From Chitinophagales bacterium (GTDB taxonomy: Bacteria; Bacteroidota; Bacteroidia; Chitinophagales; JAHDHT01), in contig JAHDHT010000039.1 in the NCBI GenBank assembly GCA_020631175.1, positions 1 to 15,623 on the forward strand: a stretch of DNA of 15,623 nucleotides. The letters run 5' to 3'. The notes under the pieces were generated by a model, which saw only the letters and a list, made by a program, of their open reading frames with translations, was not told where the DNA came from and made no database searches. Shown in pieces: positions 15,601 to 15,623 of this stretch (position 1 is its first letter; each line of letters starts with the position of its first letter). The translations under genes were made by a program, and so were the position numbers.

Positions 15601-15623
15601 AAGATTCCATCCCATAACAGGAA
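12610..15623 (-). CDS. Large secreted-type multi-domain protein, 5' end outside the window
   Basis: The frame is open to the right edge, and the codons before the Met at 15615 remain coding, so the true start and signal peptide are probably outside. Counting from that Met (1001 residues): a beta-sandwich domain (about 1-147), a bacterial Ig-like domain (150-240), a second beta-sandwich (247-384), a second Ig-like domain (390-478), and a long region (about 484-915) with repeated short strands and GG/DG turns that resembles a beta-propeller. The C-terminal segment includes INLLPGFEIELGSEFDAI (970-987), resembling the 3-coathanger-stack ends found on Bacteroidota surface proteins. No catalytic motif and no typical T9SS PNP-type sorting domain are seen. 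It is likely cell-surface or secreted with unknown function, convergent to the alginate locus. Confidence 0.8.
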   Translation of the reverse strand, partial: PVMGWNLFSEDFDADSNGWMLSTVGGGNSWQWYSDQGVNNSGGLRCKFTPAGNYVISPPININSGNEFTLVFDGKKANSSTQRIIRVYLNDSPDLNSPLDTLIEVEYESDWNTFSANFTVTSTNNYYLVFEAEGSGYVFIHLDNILIEPTVYPSISWLNPFDNDQFVQDETISLEVSAFDSDGSISKVEYYANGNLIGTSNTSPFDFEWTNVQPGNYDLTAVAFDNRSNATTSSILSIIVNQATGFADQVYYNFDSQNEFWTYEGGWTLSNNGYNNSLAAFGFNLIEEDYLASPAIEMFQNENYRLQFRLDAQGSNREITAAINTSPDLIGAIDLITLPVNADDDYLILNEVFFNVNSDGAHYIIFYNPSGTGYKKLLLDEVTLSGTHNEGALSFIEYSGSTTIAENADFNFSCDPFDNDGIVNQVSYIANSAVVASSNVSPFNATWNALPIGNYALFAEVTDNENFSSPSFPLEIQVVEENINSSFLGGINDDEIRGAVIQKDGTIILGGILSDLPSGITPINLNGSTATDKGIILRLSADGTQIISATIVGNEVVDLSIDAQDRIYVAAGSSGFLCLNADANQIVYQHNFSLNVHRVDAGSNGYAAILLDNEDDYDEIKLLDTEIRTYDSYGTELSVTGGATTYTTDVCIEILSETVISIGYKNVFTNDGTGAVLPVDIPAMKGKDYYGNLKYTAYDWSDDDNSPRWLNLPENNMADARGARCEIGDDGLLYAVFEADGGNHCFRYDPFSITLSNPIVGGDAYSEFYNSNTEPKAVIMRYNPGTGEVLKTQQFCARLSNTAANTVRTKNGNIAANALGEVFVVGRSASGIPIDLEHLPGAYQGGAYLLKLSEDFFERKKCIRLTNGDARAIALNKNGAYLFAGSTEENLYLNNAIQNNNAGGIDGWFGVEFISENCPADYADGPFINSFPSLNNTLNNNKDFETDGIINSVQKIGTINAVQVDYDSATEINLLPGFEIELGSEFDAIIDGCNNGSGGGIDN

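Noticed and set aside
1..15623. Mobile elements, tRNA or rRNA genes
   Set aside because: No transposase or integrase coding sequence, terminal inverted repeats, tRNA-like cloverleaf or rRNA-like segment was recognised. The alginate locus shows no visible boundary of transfer inside the window.

Overview
The window looks like chromosomal DNA from a marine-type member of the Bacteroidota. The evidence is low-GC DNA, a SusC/SusD pair, lipoproteins with acidic residues after the lipobox cysteine, promoters of the Bacteroidota type (TTTG, then about 19-20 bp, then TAnnTTTG), starts without Shine-Dalgarno sequences, and a large multi-domain surface-type protein. The genus cannot be fixed from the sequence.

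The core (about 80-11808, + strand) is a polysaccharide utilization locus for alginate. Module 1 (213-7108) encodes a FadR-type GntR regulator, a SusC-like TonB-dependent transporter, a SusD-like glycan-binding lipoprotein, a PKD-domain surface lipoprotein and a PL7 alginate lyase lipoprotein. It starts at a good Bacteroidota promoter whose -7 box and start region are covered by three regularly spaced TTGG..ACCAA palindromes, and it ends at a strong hairpin terminator (7139-7175). Module 2 (7319-11808) has its own promoter. It encodes KdgF, an ExuT-like MFS transporter, an SDR reductase, KDG kinase and KDPG aldolase, packed tightly.

Together they give a complete route. Surface lyase and SusCD bind, cut and import alginate oligosaccharides. 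KdgF converts unsaturated monouronate to DEH, the SDR reduces DEH to KDG, KdgK phosphorylates KDG to KDPG, and Eda cleaves KDPG to pyruvate and glyceraldehyde-3-phosphate. No exolytic oligoalginate lyase (PL6, PL15 or PL17 type) is visible here, so that step is probably encoded elsewhere.

The flanks look unrelated to the pathway. On the left edge (1-27, - strand) is the start of a divergent gene with a consensus promoter. On the right is a LuxR-type response regulator without a visible kinase, then a tandem array of degenerate 7-bp units that fills the convergent gap from stop codon to stop codon. After it comes a large secreted-type protein on the - strand, cut by the window edge, with duplicated beta-sandwich plus Ig modules.

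The alginate locus is of a known kind. The less ordinary points are the triple operator at 15-bp spacing, a roughly 90-residue insertion in one periplasmic loop of the transporter, and the heptamer array.
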